Both the position numbers and the translations under genes were made by a program. A DNA stretch of 23,052 nt from JAJYTL01 sp046705265 (lineage in GTDB: Bacteria > Pseudomonadota > Alphaproteobacteria > Ferrovibrionales > Ferrovibrionaceae), in contig JBJKQL010000017.1 in assembly GCA_046705265.1 (NCBI GenBank), forward strand, positions 1 through 23,052, given 5' to 3'. Positions within the stretch are counted from its first letter, which is position 1; each line of letters begins with the position of its first letter. The notes under the pieces are model-generated. The model searched no databases and had not been told where the DNA came from. It worked only from the letters and a program-made list of their open reading frames with translations. Shown piece by piece: positions 1-8,040 of this stretch.

Positions 1-531
1 ACGCGGATCGAGGATATCGAGCTTCGTCAGACGGCGAGTCAATTCATCGATCAGTCGGTCTTTTCTCTCGATCGTCGCATCGCGCTGCTCGATCTGCTTG
101 CGGAGATACTGGCGCTCCTCGGCAAGCGTATTCGCAAGAGGCGACAGAGTGGGGCGGAACCTCGGCACGGCATCGTCATGAGGCAGCTTGGCAGCTGATT
201 CGCCGGCCGCCCGACGACTGCGAATGGCGTCTCCGCCTTGTCCCGCGCTTTGACCTGAGCCAAGGCCAGGACTCGCCTCGCTCCTCGCGATGGTAGGTTC
301 TACCTCGGAGCTTGGCGATGCGGCTCCCGGTTGGGGCGCATCGCCACCGGCCGACATGTCCGCGGAGAACTGGGGATCCAAATAGATCCGCCATTGCCCC
401 TCCGCGTTTTGACGCGCTTTGAGAAAACCGTGCTCCAGAATCACCTTCAGGCTCTGCTCGCTAACCCCAAGCCGGGCAGCCGCCTCAGCGAAACTGATGG
501 TGTGCTGTCTCTCTTCACCCTCGTTCGGCAC
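1..531 (-). CDS. Helix-turn-helix / coiled-coil protein, C-terminus cut by window edge
   Basis: An open frame of 177 codons runs off the left edge, so the C-terminus is missing. The start chosen is GTG at 531: an in-frame TGA lies about 15 codons upstream, no ATG intervenes, and GCAGGG sits six bases before the GTG. After about 11 residues comes a small DNA-binding-like helix pair (ISFAEAAARLGVSEQSLKVI, then a GFLKARQ...WRIYLD wing), resembling MerR-type or excisionase-type winged helices. A Ser/Gly/Ala-rich linker of about 70 residues follows. From about residue 140 there is a charged coiled coil (LAEERQYLRKQIEQRDATIE and onward), probably for oligomerisation. I do not recognise a named family. 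A DNA-binding regulator or a plasmid/chromosome-organising protein are both possible. Confidence 0.72.
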   Translation of the reverse strand, partial: MPNEGEERQHTISFAEAAARLGVSEQSLKVILEHGFLKARQNAEGQWRIYLDPQFSADMSAGGDAPQPGAASPSSEVEPTIARSEASPGLGSGQSAGQGGDAIRSRRAAGESAAKLPHDDAVPRFRPTLSPLANTLAEERQYLRKQIEQRDATIERKDRLIDELTRRLTKLDILDPR

Positions 532-1159
532 AGCAGTCCCTGCGTGATGGCCCCGTTTCCGACACTGTCAGCGACAGGCTGAGCCTCAAGCTCGAGGTCA
601 ACGCAATGGTCTGCGCGACCGAGCATTCGGCGCCCAGCAGAATCGCCGACTTCGAGTCCCGACAAATGACCACCCTCAGGCGCAGCCGCGTTCGGAATTT
701 GAGGCCCACGATGGCCTTAAAGATCCCCGACGACGCGAGCAGCCCACCAAGAAATTCGGCGAAAGCGGGACGATGCTTTTTCCAAGACGAAGCAAAAGTC
801 GCGCCACAGAATTAAGTCATTGAAACGGCGACATTTCATCGGCCATACACTTGACGCGTGTAAAGTCTATTTTACGTCTTCACCTGATTTCCAGGGATGC
901 TGAAAGCTGCGGTCGAGCCAACTCGGGATAGAGCATCCTTGTCGATACCGCGAAGCTCCGGAACGACAGATTTTCAGCGTGCAAATTCGCGCCCAACTGC
1001 ACCCCGTTGGTCAGGCCTGGGGGCAAATTCTGAGCAGTGGCGCAGGAAGGTGGTATGCTGATAGGCGATCGACAATGAATGACTTCAGCGGGCTTCGCCG
1101 CCCTTCATCCGATGATCGCCATCGCAGATGGACGGGTCGCTCTGGCAATCCCGCGCGGC
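532..1159. other. Non-coding stretch, no supported gene
   Basis: I see no convincing gene here; short open frames on both strands lack ribosome sites and coding character. The DNA around 850-880 is locally AT-richer and holds a short inverted repeat, GTAAA-N6-TTTAC at 860-875, just after a TTGACG hexamer at 851. It could be an operator or promoter but is too short to assign. A GGGC-loop-GCCC hairpin near 1092-1105, downstream of the PEP-CTERM gene, has no T-run and is a poor terminator candidate. Confidence 0.4.
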
Positions 1160-1876
1160 TCAGGTCGTGCGACGTCGGCGAACCGCTCCAAAGCCAATGA
1201 GCGCGCTTAGCAGGAGCAATAATGACGCCGGTTCCGGCACCGTCGCCTGTCCTTGATTCGAGTTGTTCGCTCCTTGATACTGAATCACGTGCGAATCAAA
1301 CGGAAAGGTCGTTCCAGCGTCGGCGACATACTCATTCGTCAAGGTGTTCATCTTCGACGTCAGGTACGAATTGTCCGGCGTGACCGTGATTGCGGAGCCA
1401 TACTCGATCTCCCAAATCGCTGTCTGAACAGCCGCCGATGCTTCAGAAAGACTATAATTAGCCGGGGCTATGCCGTTCGCGATGAGAGAGTCTCCAAAAT
1501 CGATTAACGAGCCAATCTTACCGACCTGTTCGTAGGTAAGCGGCACACCATTTGAATTTTGCGTGGTGGTGAGTTGCGCCGAGCTGAATGTGCCGGTGCC
1601 TAGATCGTCGAAGATGTCGGTGCACCAAGTCAGGACCTCGGAGGTCTTGCCGGATGACGTGACCTGCAAGTCGATCTGGCCCACCTGAGCGTTCACTGTT
1701 TTGAAGGATTGGCCCGTCGAGGGAACCTTACCGGAATAGGAGACGTATTCGTCGAGGCCGTATTTCACGGAGAAGCCGGTGACATTGATGGTGTCGGCAT
1801 AAGCGGCTGACGATACCGACATTGCGATCGCGGCCAGCGATACCAACACGAGACCGCGCACCGGAAATCCACTCAT
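1160..1876 (-). CDS. PEP-CTERM sorting-domain protein with thioester-like Cys/Gln pair
   Basis: Secreted protein of 238 residues. The start is taken at 1876, not an upstream in-frame codon at 1939, because the Sec signal peptide (positive start, hydrophobic core, SSAAYA cleavage near residue 27) begins there and GAAGGGA lies about nine bases upstream. The C-terminus carries a PEP-CTERM signal: VPEP near residue 213, a Leu/Ala/Gly transmembrane stretch, then RRRR. This signal is processed by an exosortase, none of which is in the window. The middle holds WCTDIF (Cys85) and, 66 residues later, AVQTAIWEIEYG (Gln151). This spacing and the Q-x-AIW motif resemble thioester domains of surface adhesins, where Cys and Gln form an internal bond. 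The PEP-CTERM call is firm; the thioester idea is inference. A role at the cell surface or in the exopolysaccharide matrix is likely. Confidence 0.88.
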   Translation of the reverse strand: MSGFPVRGLVLVSLAAIAMSVSSAAYADTINVTGFSVKYGLDEYVSYSGKVPSTGQSFKTVNAQVGQIDLQVTSSGKTSEVLTWCTDIFDDLGTGTFSSAQLTTTQNSNGVPLTYEQVGKIGSLIDFGDSLIANGIAPANYSLSEASAAVQTAIWEIEYGSAITVTPDNSYLTSKMNTLTNEYVADAGTTFPFDSHVIQYQGANNSNQGQATVPEPASLLLLLSALIGFGAVRRRRTT

Positions 1877-1946
1877 GGGATCTGTCCCTTCTTCGCACTC
1901 CAAAGAACCAGCCCTCTTTCCTTGCAAGCTCCAGGCCACGACTAAT

Positions 1947-1997
1947 TGTGTAAGGAATATAAAAAGGTTACGCCAAGCGATGGAAATATGTGTAAGG
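1947..1997. promoter_or_regulatory. Pair of 9-bp direct repeats 42 bp apart upstream of the PEP-CTERM gene
   Basis: The nonamer TGTGTAAGG occurs at 1947-1955 and again at 1989-1997. The repeat distance is 42 bp, about four helical turns, so two bound proteins would lie on the same DNA face. The repeats flank an AT-rich stretch (TATATT on the minus strand) 70-120 bases before the start codon at 1876. They could be a regulator site for the PEP-CTERM gene. No known regulator motif was recognised. Confidence 0.3.
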
Positions 1998-2641
1998 TTT
2001 TCCGACGCGAAACTCCGGCGCGAATCAGATGCTGGAAGAGCGCATTAACCTTGGGGAAGCGCAAGCCTGCTCGGATGCGTTGGTTAACCGGCTCGGTCCG
2101 GCCTCCGACGCCGAGCTGTAAAGAAATAATGCCGCCTTCGCTCCGCCGTGGCCTTTGCCATTCGTCTGCAGCTTCACGCTCAGAAGGTTAATTCTTTGCA
2201 CAGCTCGCAAGAGCTGTACGGGATACGGCATCGGTGATTCTAATCCTTGCCGAGAAAAGATCAGGCACGTAGGAAGGCCGGCGCTTTCCGATTGAGATTA
2301 CGCCGATCCTCTACACGCGTTCACGATACGGCTTGAAGGGCCAAACTTTCCGGAGAACGGCGAAGCTGCGGGTAGGCACGCGCGACAGACGACTTCGGGA
2401 AGTCCGCTCACCTGCCGGCCGCAGCCCGACTGCCGCTCGACGCCCAACTCCGTCACTCGACGCCCTCAATCCATCGTTCCGGCGGCGAAATATTGTTCTG
2501 ATTATCTTCGATTCATGGCGCGCCGCGCGGCGCACGACATGACTGGCGACACTCGGGCTGTTCCGAGTTCATGTTCTACGGAAAAGAGCTGCCGTCCCAC
2601 GTCGCCATAGCGAAGCGGACAACGCCCCGGCAGCCTTGTTG
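1998..2641. other. Intergenic region, no supported gene
   Basis: No gene is supported in this stretch. A plus-strand fragment near 2490-2530 reads NIVLIIFDSWRAAR, reminiscent of the first strand of sulfatase-type enzymes, but the frame stops at once and nothing downstream continues the fold. The interval may hold decayed DNA. It contains the presumed upstream region of the PEP-CTERM gene and the 3' flank of the methyltransferase gene. Confidence 0.35.
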
Positions 2642-3679
2642 TCAGGCAGCTTTGGTCCCTATTGCCACCGCCTCGTTGCCGTGAGCAAAGAGATGGACCT
2701 CGCACACGAGGCCGGCAGCCTCGAAGGCAGCCTCGATTTCGTCAGGCCGTAGAAGACGATTTCCCTGCACATGCTCCGTCAAATTTTGGAAGGCCATGCC
2801 GCGCCGAGACGGATCGCGAAGATCGGCGCGCTCACGAGGCCAGTTCGGTTCCCAGATCACCACCGATCCACCTTTCTCGAGATTCGCGGCGAGGATGCCG
2901 AACACGCTTTCCTTCTTGGCCCAGACATGATGCAGCGCACGATTCATCGCAATCACGGCCGCTGGTTCCCCGAGCTTGAATTGATGAATATCGCCGAGTT
3001 CGAACCTCAGCCGATCCCCGAGGCCCTGCTCCTGTGCCCGCGTCTCCGCCTGCCGGATGTTTTCCGCCATGCCATCGAGCCCCACCCCGCGAATGTGGGA
3101 GAAACGGCGGGCAAGCTTTCGAAGGTACCAACCATTGCCGCAGCCAAGATCGACAATCAGTCCAGCCCTCTCGTCAGCCCTCTTATAGGCTCCAACTTTC
3201 GGAAGAATGTGGTGTTCGAAGAACGAGGCGAAATTCGCTTCCAGCATCGGGCCGAAAAGAGGTGAGATCGTGCTCGACTCTTCCAGTGCGTCGCTGACCG
3301 CATGGCTTCCCGTTTTCATCAGCTCGGCAGCGCGCTCCGCCATATGGGCGGAAAGCACCGACCGCACGGCAAACGGCATCAGCGTCCCGGACACCTCCGG
3401 CCGGTAAGCGTTGCCGAGAGCGGTCAAAACGAAGCCTTGGGGTCCCTCGTCAATGTAGCCGAACGCGAAGGCGGCGTCGCACCAGCGTCTGAGATACCCC
3501 TGATCAAGGCCGGTAGCGTCCGCGAGTTGCACAACACCGGCTTGACCACACTTTGCCAGCTCCGAGAAGAGTCCGTCGGCCACACCGACAAACGCCACGT
3601 TCAGAGACGTCGCCGATTGAAGGTCCCGGACCGCCTGCTTACGCAATTCCTCATCAACACTCATGCTCTTCCTCACCAT
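2642..3679 (-). CDS. Class I SAM-dependent methyltransferase with N-terminal winged-helix domain
   Basis: Protein of 345 residues. Residues about 15-95 form a winged-helix/dimerisation domain (VQLADATGLDQGYLRRWCDAA, then GFVLTALGNAYRPE), as in O-methyltransferases and the Rv2258c-like group. Motif I for SAM binding is LIVDLGCGNGWYLRKLA at about 174-190, followed by GVGLDG (motif II region), ELGDIH and NRALHHVW. The C-terminal half is a Rossmann fold ending VAIGTKAA. It transfers a methyl group from SAM to an unknown substrate, probably a small molecule. Two starts are possible: 3679, and 3664 (MSVDEELRKQ), the latter with GAGGAAG closely upstream and arguably better. It stands alone, so context does not reveal the substrate. 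Confidence 0.85.
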   Translation of the reverse strand: MVRKSMSVDEELRKQAVRDLQSATSLNVAFVGVADGLFSELAKCGQAGVVQLADATGLDQGYLRRWCDAAFAFGYIDEGPQGFVLTALGNAYRPEVSGTLMPFAVRSVLSAHMAERAAELMKTGSHAVSDALEESSTISPLFGPMLEANFASFFEHHILPKVGAYKRADERAGLIVDLGCGNGWYLRKLARRFSHIRGVGLDGMAENIRQAETRAQEQGLGDRLRFELGDIHQFKLGEPAAVIAMNRALHHVWAKKESVFGILAANLEKGGSVVIWEPNWPRERADLRDPSRRGMAFQNLTEHVQGNRLLRPDEIEAAFEAAGLVCEVHLFAHGNEAVAIGTKAA

Positions 3680-4351
3680 CTGATTTCCGCCTTTAGGCGT
3701 CTAGCCAGCACTCACTGGCCCGAAAGCATTCTCGCTGCTCATGGCTCACTCGACCTTTAGGTCTCCAATTGGCCCACTTACCTTCTTGCAGAATACGCCG
3801 CAATTCCGAACGGGAACAAGGGCGCCCCCACTGGCCAAGGTGCTACGATTTTCCGTCCTGGTTCCACTGACACCTCGCGCCCCTAGCCTGATGCCGAGGC
3901 CCCTAGTCTTCAGTGCTGACCACGGACGGAAGCATGATCCGGGCGGCGCGATAATCACTCGGACGGACTTGACGAACAAAGGCCCATTACGGAAGCATCA
4001 CTCATCCAGAATCAATTGCCGACCACGATCAAACCGGAGAGCAGACAAGACATCCTGCATCCAGCGATGCCGTCGCCACCACCATGCGCGCCGTTCCGTC
4101 CTGCGCCGCGTTCGTGAAAGGGCGAACGCGACTCTTCCGGAAGCGAGACCGTACCTAGCCCCACAAGCAAGATCTCAAGGGCCGGTGCCTGAGATAGCAT
4201 CGATTATCGGACGGATTGGAAGAGCGGAAATGAAAAGGCGATGCCTCCCCATCGCGCCTTCCGATCGTCGGCGAAGGCGGCCTGCTCTCAACGATGTTGT
4301 CGAGGTGCCGACATTCATCTCACCAATACTCTGCGTCTGTCCTTCTCAATC
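3680..4351. other. Intergenic region with possible relic sequence
   Basis: No intact gene is supported. A 200-codon plus-strand frame covers most of it but is Arg/Pro-rich, has no ribosome site or domain, and looks fortuitous. On the minus strand around 3920-3995 a short piece reads VRPSDYRAARIMLPSVV before a stop. The DYxAAR[IV] motif resembles a fragment at about 13600, so this may be a decayed gene end. Confidence 0.3.
4233..4260 (-). terminator. Possible intrinsic terminator of the acyl-CoA synthetase/GNAT gene
   Basis: Read on the minus strand, AAGGC(GC)GATG pairs with CATCGCCTT around a six-base GGGAGG loop; one arm has a two-base bulge. The stem is followed by TTTTCATTT, a fair T-rich tail. 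It lies about 90 bases past the stop at 4352, in the right orientation to end the 10.5-4.35 kb transcript. Confidence 0.4.
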
Positions 4352-7060
4352 TTAGCTGGCGGCCCTGATCGTGTTCAGTATCTTTGTGACGCGAAAAATC
4401 TGGTTGTCCTCGACGTCCGCGGCAATCTCAAAGCCGAGTGTGCGGCACAGGTCGATCATCGGCTTGTTGTCCCGCTCAACATAACCGAATATCTCGCCGA
4501 TACCTCGTTGCCCTGCAATATCCAGCAGCCGGGTGAGCAGCAAGTAGCCCAATCCCCGCCCCTTCCAATCGCTGCGGATGGCGATGGCATATTCGGCTTG
4601 GCGATTGTCGGGATCGGCGGAAAATCGCACCACCCCGAGGGCCGTCTGGCCATCGCCGGAAAAGGCGATGAGAGCCATTTCGCGATCGTAATCAATCTGC
4701 GAGAGGCGCGCCGCCAGCGCGTGCGGTAGCTCTTTCATGGGCGACAAGAAGCGCAATCTGACATCGTCCGCCGTCATATGGGCGACGATTTCCCTGAGCC
4801 GAGGTTCGTCTTCTGGGCGCACCGGGCGCAGGCGGATCGCCGAGCCGTCCCGCAGCCGGCAGAAGCTCGCGAGTTCGCTGGGATAGGGTGAAATGGCGAG
4901 CCGCCGGGCTCTCCCGCCGGCGGCCTCTCCCACGCCAATGCGGGCATCCAAGGCGACCACTCCCTCCGAATTCGCGAGCAGGGGGTTGATGTCCACTTCG
5001 GTAATCTCAGCATGGGCGGCGGCGAGTTGTCCGATGCGGATCAACACGTCGGCGATGGCGTCGATCTTTGCCGGCGGTTGCCCGCGATAGCCTTGAAGGA
5101 GTCGCCACACCCGGGTGCGGGCCATGGCCGTGCGGGCCAGCGCCGTGTTAAGTGGCGGCAGCTCCAGCGTATGATCTTGCAGGACCTCGACCGCCGTCCC
5201 TCCCTGGCCGAACAGAACGACCGGCCCGAATACGGGGTCGTCCGCCAACCCAACGATCAATTCCAGGGCGCCGTGGCGCTTTGCCATCCCCTGAACCAGA
5301 AAGCCCTCGATCCGTGCGTCGGGACGCGTGGCTCGAATCCGCTCAAGCATCGTGACGGCTGCGTCCCGCACGGCGTCGGGTCCTTCGAGATTGAGTACCA
5401 CACCGCCCACATCACTTTTATGGGTGAGATCGGGCGAGCGAATCTTCAGCGCGACCGGCCCGCCGATCCGTTCGGCGGCGGCGGCAGCGGCCTCCGCGTT
5501 GGCCGCTATCCGGCCCACGATCGCCGGTATGCCGTAGGTGGCGAGCACATCCGCGACCTCTCCTACATCAAGCCAGTGCCGCCCCGCGGCGAGCGCTCCG
5601 GCTATGACCTTGCCCGCGGCCGCCGCATCAGGTTCAAAGTCATCCGGTTGGGCAGATGGTGTCTCGAGAAGGAGTTCCTGGTTCCGGTGATAACGCACGC
5701 CGTGCATGAAGCCCCGCACCGCATCGTCCGGCGTTTCATAGGTCGCGATCCGCGCTTTGGTAAAAAGCTCGCGCGCCGACGCGACGGAACGCCCGCCGAG
5801 CCAGGCGGTAAACACATTGCGGCTGCGACTTGCGGCTGCAGCGCGCTCATCGGCAAGCGTATCGATAACAGCCTGTGCCGCATCCGTCGGCGCCGCAAGC
5901 GCCGTCGGAGAGTTCAACACCAGCACCGCATCGACACTGGCATCACCGAGCAGTGCCGCGAGTGCGCCGGCATAACGCGGCCCCGGCGCATCGCCGATAA
6001 TATCCACCGGATTCCCCCGACTCCAGGTCGGCGGCAAGAGCCGGTCAAGCTTGGCGACGGTGGCCTCGGATAATTCGGCGAGCTTTCCGCTCAGACTTGC
6101 AAGAGAATCCGTCGCAAGAACCCCCGGGCCGCCGCCATTGGTCAAGATGGCCAAACGTTCTCCCTGCTGCGGGTTGCTCAATGCAAGCGTTTCGACGGCA
6201 TCAAATAGCTCGGCCAAGGTGTCGACCCGCAGCATTCCGGCGCGCCGGAAGGCCGCTTCATAGACGACATCCGCCCCGGCCAAGGCACCCGTGTGAGAGC
6301 GGGCGGCACGCGCGGCCTCGGCAAAGCGTCCCGCCTTCACCGCAAGAACCGGTTTGGCACGCGCGGCCGCGCGGGTCGCCGACATGAACTTCCGCGCCTG
6401 GGTGATGCCCTCGATATAAAGCAGGATGGCCCGGGTGCTGGGGTCGGCAGCGAGATAATCAATCGTGTCGCCGAAATCCACATCCGCCATATCGCCGAGC
6501 GAGACGACATGAGAGAAGCCGATCCCCCTCGGTTCGGCCCAGTCCAATACTGCCGTAATCAGTGCACCGGACTGGCTGACGAAGGCGAGGTCACCTGTCG
6601 TCGGTGGGAGATGCGAGAAACTCGCATCAATGCCGCTCGCGGGGACCATGATCCCGACGCAGTTCGGCCCGACAAGCCGGAGAAGGTGGGGCTGCGCGGC
6701 TTCCAAGACTTCGCGTTGCAGCTCTCGTCCGCGCTCGCCAAGCTCGCCAAATCCGGCGGTGATCACAACCGCTCCCTTGGTGCCCCGCGCCCCGAGCGCA
6801 GCGATCAAACCAGGGACCGTCTTCGGCGGCGTCACGATGACCGCGAGATCGGGAGGGCTCGGCAGTGCGTCGATATTGCGATAGACCGGCAGTCCATTCA
6901 GGGTCGTGTATTTCGGGTTGACGAGATAGAGCGGGCCGGGAAAGCCGGCCCTCAGCATGTTACGAAGCGTGACGGCGCCAACGCTTCCCTCGCGCGCCGA
7001 GGCGCCTATCAGTGCGATCGAGCCAGGCCTGAATATCTTGTCGAGGTTGCGAACCGACAT
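4352..7060 (-). CDS. Acyl-CoA synthetase (ADP-forming)/GNAT fusion, protein acetyltransferase type
   Basis: Protein of 902 residues, close to the length of PatZ-type bifunctional proteins. Domains in order: CoA-binding Rossmann domain (about 5-130, SIALIGASAREGSVG), succinyl-CoA-synthetase-like flavodoxin domains (about 140-460), ATP-grasp domain (about 480-700, VALKIRSPDLTHKSDVGGVV), and a C-terminal GNAT domain (about 725-890) with acetyl-CoA loop SDWKGRGLGYLL. The phosphohistidine motif SHTGALAGAD is kept (His256). In several Pat/PatZ acetyltransferases the synthetase part is thought to be only regulatory, so this copy may still make or sense acyl-CoA. Known family role: lysine acetylation of acetyl-CoA synthetase and other enzymes. 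AGGA lies about ten bases before the ATG. It is the last gene of a unit with the universal-stress and Lon-like genes (131-bp gap). Confidence 0.9.
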   Translation of the reverse strand: MSVRNLDKIFRPGSIALIGASAREGSVGAVTLRNMLRAGFPGPLYLVNPKYTTLNGLPVYRNIDALPSPPDLAVIVTPPKTVPGLIAALGARGTKGAVVITAGFGELGERGRELQREVLEAAQPHLLRLVGPNCVGIMVPASGIDASFSHLPPTTGDLAFVSQSGALITAVLDWAEPRGIGFSHVVSLGDMADVDFGDTIDYLAADPSTRAILLYIEGITQARKFMSATRAAARAKPVLAVKAGRFAEAARAARSHTGALAGADVVYEAAFRRAGMLRVDTLAELFDAVETLALSNPQQGERLAILTNGGGPGVLATDSLASLSGKLAELSEATVAKLDRLLPPTWSRGNPVDIIGDAPGPRYAGALAALLGDASVDAVLVLNSPTALAAPTDAAQAVIDTLADERAAAASRSRNVFTAWLGGRSVASARELFTKARIATYETPDDAVRGFMHGVRYHRNQELLLETPSAQPDDFEPDAAAAGKVIAGALAAGRHWLDVGEVADVLATYGIPAIVGRIAANAEAAAAAAERIGGPVALKIRSPDLTHKSDVGGVVLNLEGPDAVRDAAVTMLERIRATRPDARIEGFLVQGMAKRHGALELIVGLADDPVFGPVVLFGQGGTAVEVLQDHTLELPPLNTALARTAMARTRVWRLLQGYRGQPPAKIDAIADVLIRIGQLAAAHAEITEVDINPLLANSEGVVALDARIGVGEAAGGRARRLAISPYPSELASFCRLRDGSAIRLRPVRPEDEPRLREIVAHMTADDVRLRFLSPMKELPHALAARLSQIDYDREMALIAFSGDGQTALGVVRFSADPDNRQAEYAIAIRSDWKGRGLGYLLLTRLLDIAGQRGIGEIFGYVERDNKPMIDLCRTLGFEIAADVEDNQIFRVTKILNTIRAAS

Positions 7061-7143
7061 GACGGGACATTCCTATGACACGCGACAGGGAAGAAAAGGC
7101 CACCGGCCCCGAGTCAAGCGTAGGATCCAGTCGTCCTTCTCGT

Positions 7144-7166
7144 CGGGGCAAAATCTTTTGACCCCG
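7144..7166. repeat. Hairpin between the stress-protein gene and the synthetase/GNAT gene
   Basis: An inverted repeat with arms CGGGGCAAAA and TTTTGACCCCG (one unpaired base) encloses a two-base centre, giving a ten-pair stem. It lies 26 bases past the stop of the universal-stress-like gene and 84 bases before the next start. There is no T-run after the stem, so a full terminator is unlikely. It may stabilise the upstream mRNA or partly attenuate expression of the downstream gene. Confidence 0.45.
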
Positions 7167-7191
7167 CTCTCTCCTCGCCGCATGGTGTCGC

Positions 7192-8040
7192 CTATCGCAT
7201 CAACAACACGTCCGCGCGTGTTTCGGCGAGAAGGTTTTTTATCGTCAACCCGTCGATACCGCGAGAGTCCGCGACAATAAGTGCGGGATTGACCCGTTTT
7301 ATGGATCGCAAAAGAGCCGCGCTTTCGGAGCTGACCGACTCCAATTGAAGCCTTCGCGGACCGGCAAGGCGTGTCGCCAGGTCTCGCACTGCATCAATGT
7401 CGAGTTGCGCGTTCTCCAAGGCAATAATCGCGATCTTTTCCTCGGCCGTGGCCATTACGAAGGCCACGCCAAGGGTCTTCTCCCAATCCGTGGCCTTTGC
7501 AAGGAGAACCAGAACAATACCCGTATCCGTCCGCAGACGGCGCCGAAGCAGGATCGGCCGTTCAGGCTGCTCGACAAGCTGGTCCCAGGCCGAGGGGGGG
7601 CGCCATGTCCCCGAAAACGGCCGTGCCGCACCCTCGACGATCAACAGATCACCCTCGACGCCCGCGAGCGCCGAAAGGGCAGGAAGATTTCGGATTCTGC
7701 CGAATGACCAGGCGAGACCGAGCCGCGTGGAAGTCTCCGCCAGTCTATGCCGCATGGCACTCCCAAGCGCTGATGAAAGGCGTTCGAGAGCGGCGGGGGA
7801 AAGCGTTTCCGCCTCGCCAAGTGCCGACAGGCTGATCTGCCGCCCAAACGGGAGCTCTGCGAGGCGAAAGAGATTTTCATCCTCGAAAAAGATCCCATGC
7901 AGAGCCGCGTGCCAACGCGCAGCGACGGCGGCCGCCTCTTCGATCGCAAGGCGAACGTCGCATGCCGCGTCGCACGCGACGATTACACGGCGGACCATGA
8001 GTTCAGTCACTGTCGTGTCCGCGTTTGCCGTGCTTCCCAT
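7192..8040 (-). CDS. Universal stress protein-like, tandem domain
   Basis: Up to 282 residues. It starts with VRRVIVACDAACDVRLAIEEAAAVAARWHAALHGI-type sequence, which matches the first strand and helix of the universal stress protein fold. A second half repeats the theme (GIVLVLLAKATDWEKT..., ending PALIVADSRGIDGLTIKNLLAETRADVLLMR). The glycine-rich ATP loop (G-x2-G-x9-G-S/T) is not clear, so nucleotide binding is uncertain. Two starts are possible: 8040, overlapping the Lon-like gene by 38 bases with AGGAG 13 bases upstream, or ATG at 7998, four bases after the Lon stop and exactly where the fold begins. Either way it is translationally linked to the Lon-like gene. Such proteins are typically induced under low oxygen or growth arrest. 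Confidence 0.75.
   Translation of the reverse strand: MGSTANADTTVTELMVRRVIVACDAACDVRLAIEEAAAVAARWHAALHGIFFEDENLFRLAELPFGRQISLSALGEAETLSPAALERLSSALGSAMRHRLAETSTRLGLAWSFGRIRNLPALSALAGVEGDLLIVEGAARPFSGTWRPPSAWDQLVEQPERPILLRRRLRTDTGIVLVLLAKATDWEKTLGVAFVMATAEEKIAIIALENAQLDIDAVRDLATRLAGPRRLQLESVSSESAALLRSIKRVNPALIVADSRGIDGLTIKNLLAETRADVLLMR

Noticed and set aside
1092..1105. GGGC/GCCC hairpin after the PEP-CTERM gene
   Set aside because: Only four pairs and no T-run; too weak to call a terminator.
2490..2542. Sulfatase-like fragment NIVLIIFDSWRAAR
   Set aside because: Only about 14 residues resemble sulfatases; the frame stops at once and no catalytic Cys/Ser motif follows in any frame.
3741..4355. 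204-codon plus-strand open frame between the methyltransferase and synthetase/GNAT genes
   Set aside because: Arg/Pro/Ser-rich composition, no ribosome site, no domain, and it ends at the border of the real minus-strand gene; a GC-rich chance frame.
5012..6073. 353-codon plus-strand frame
   Set aside because: Lies wholly antisense to the conserved synthetase/GNAT gene; composition is that of a shadow frame.
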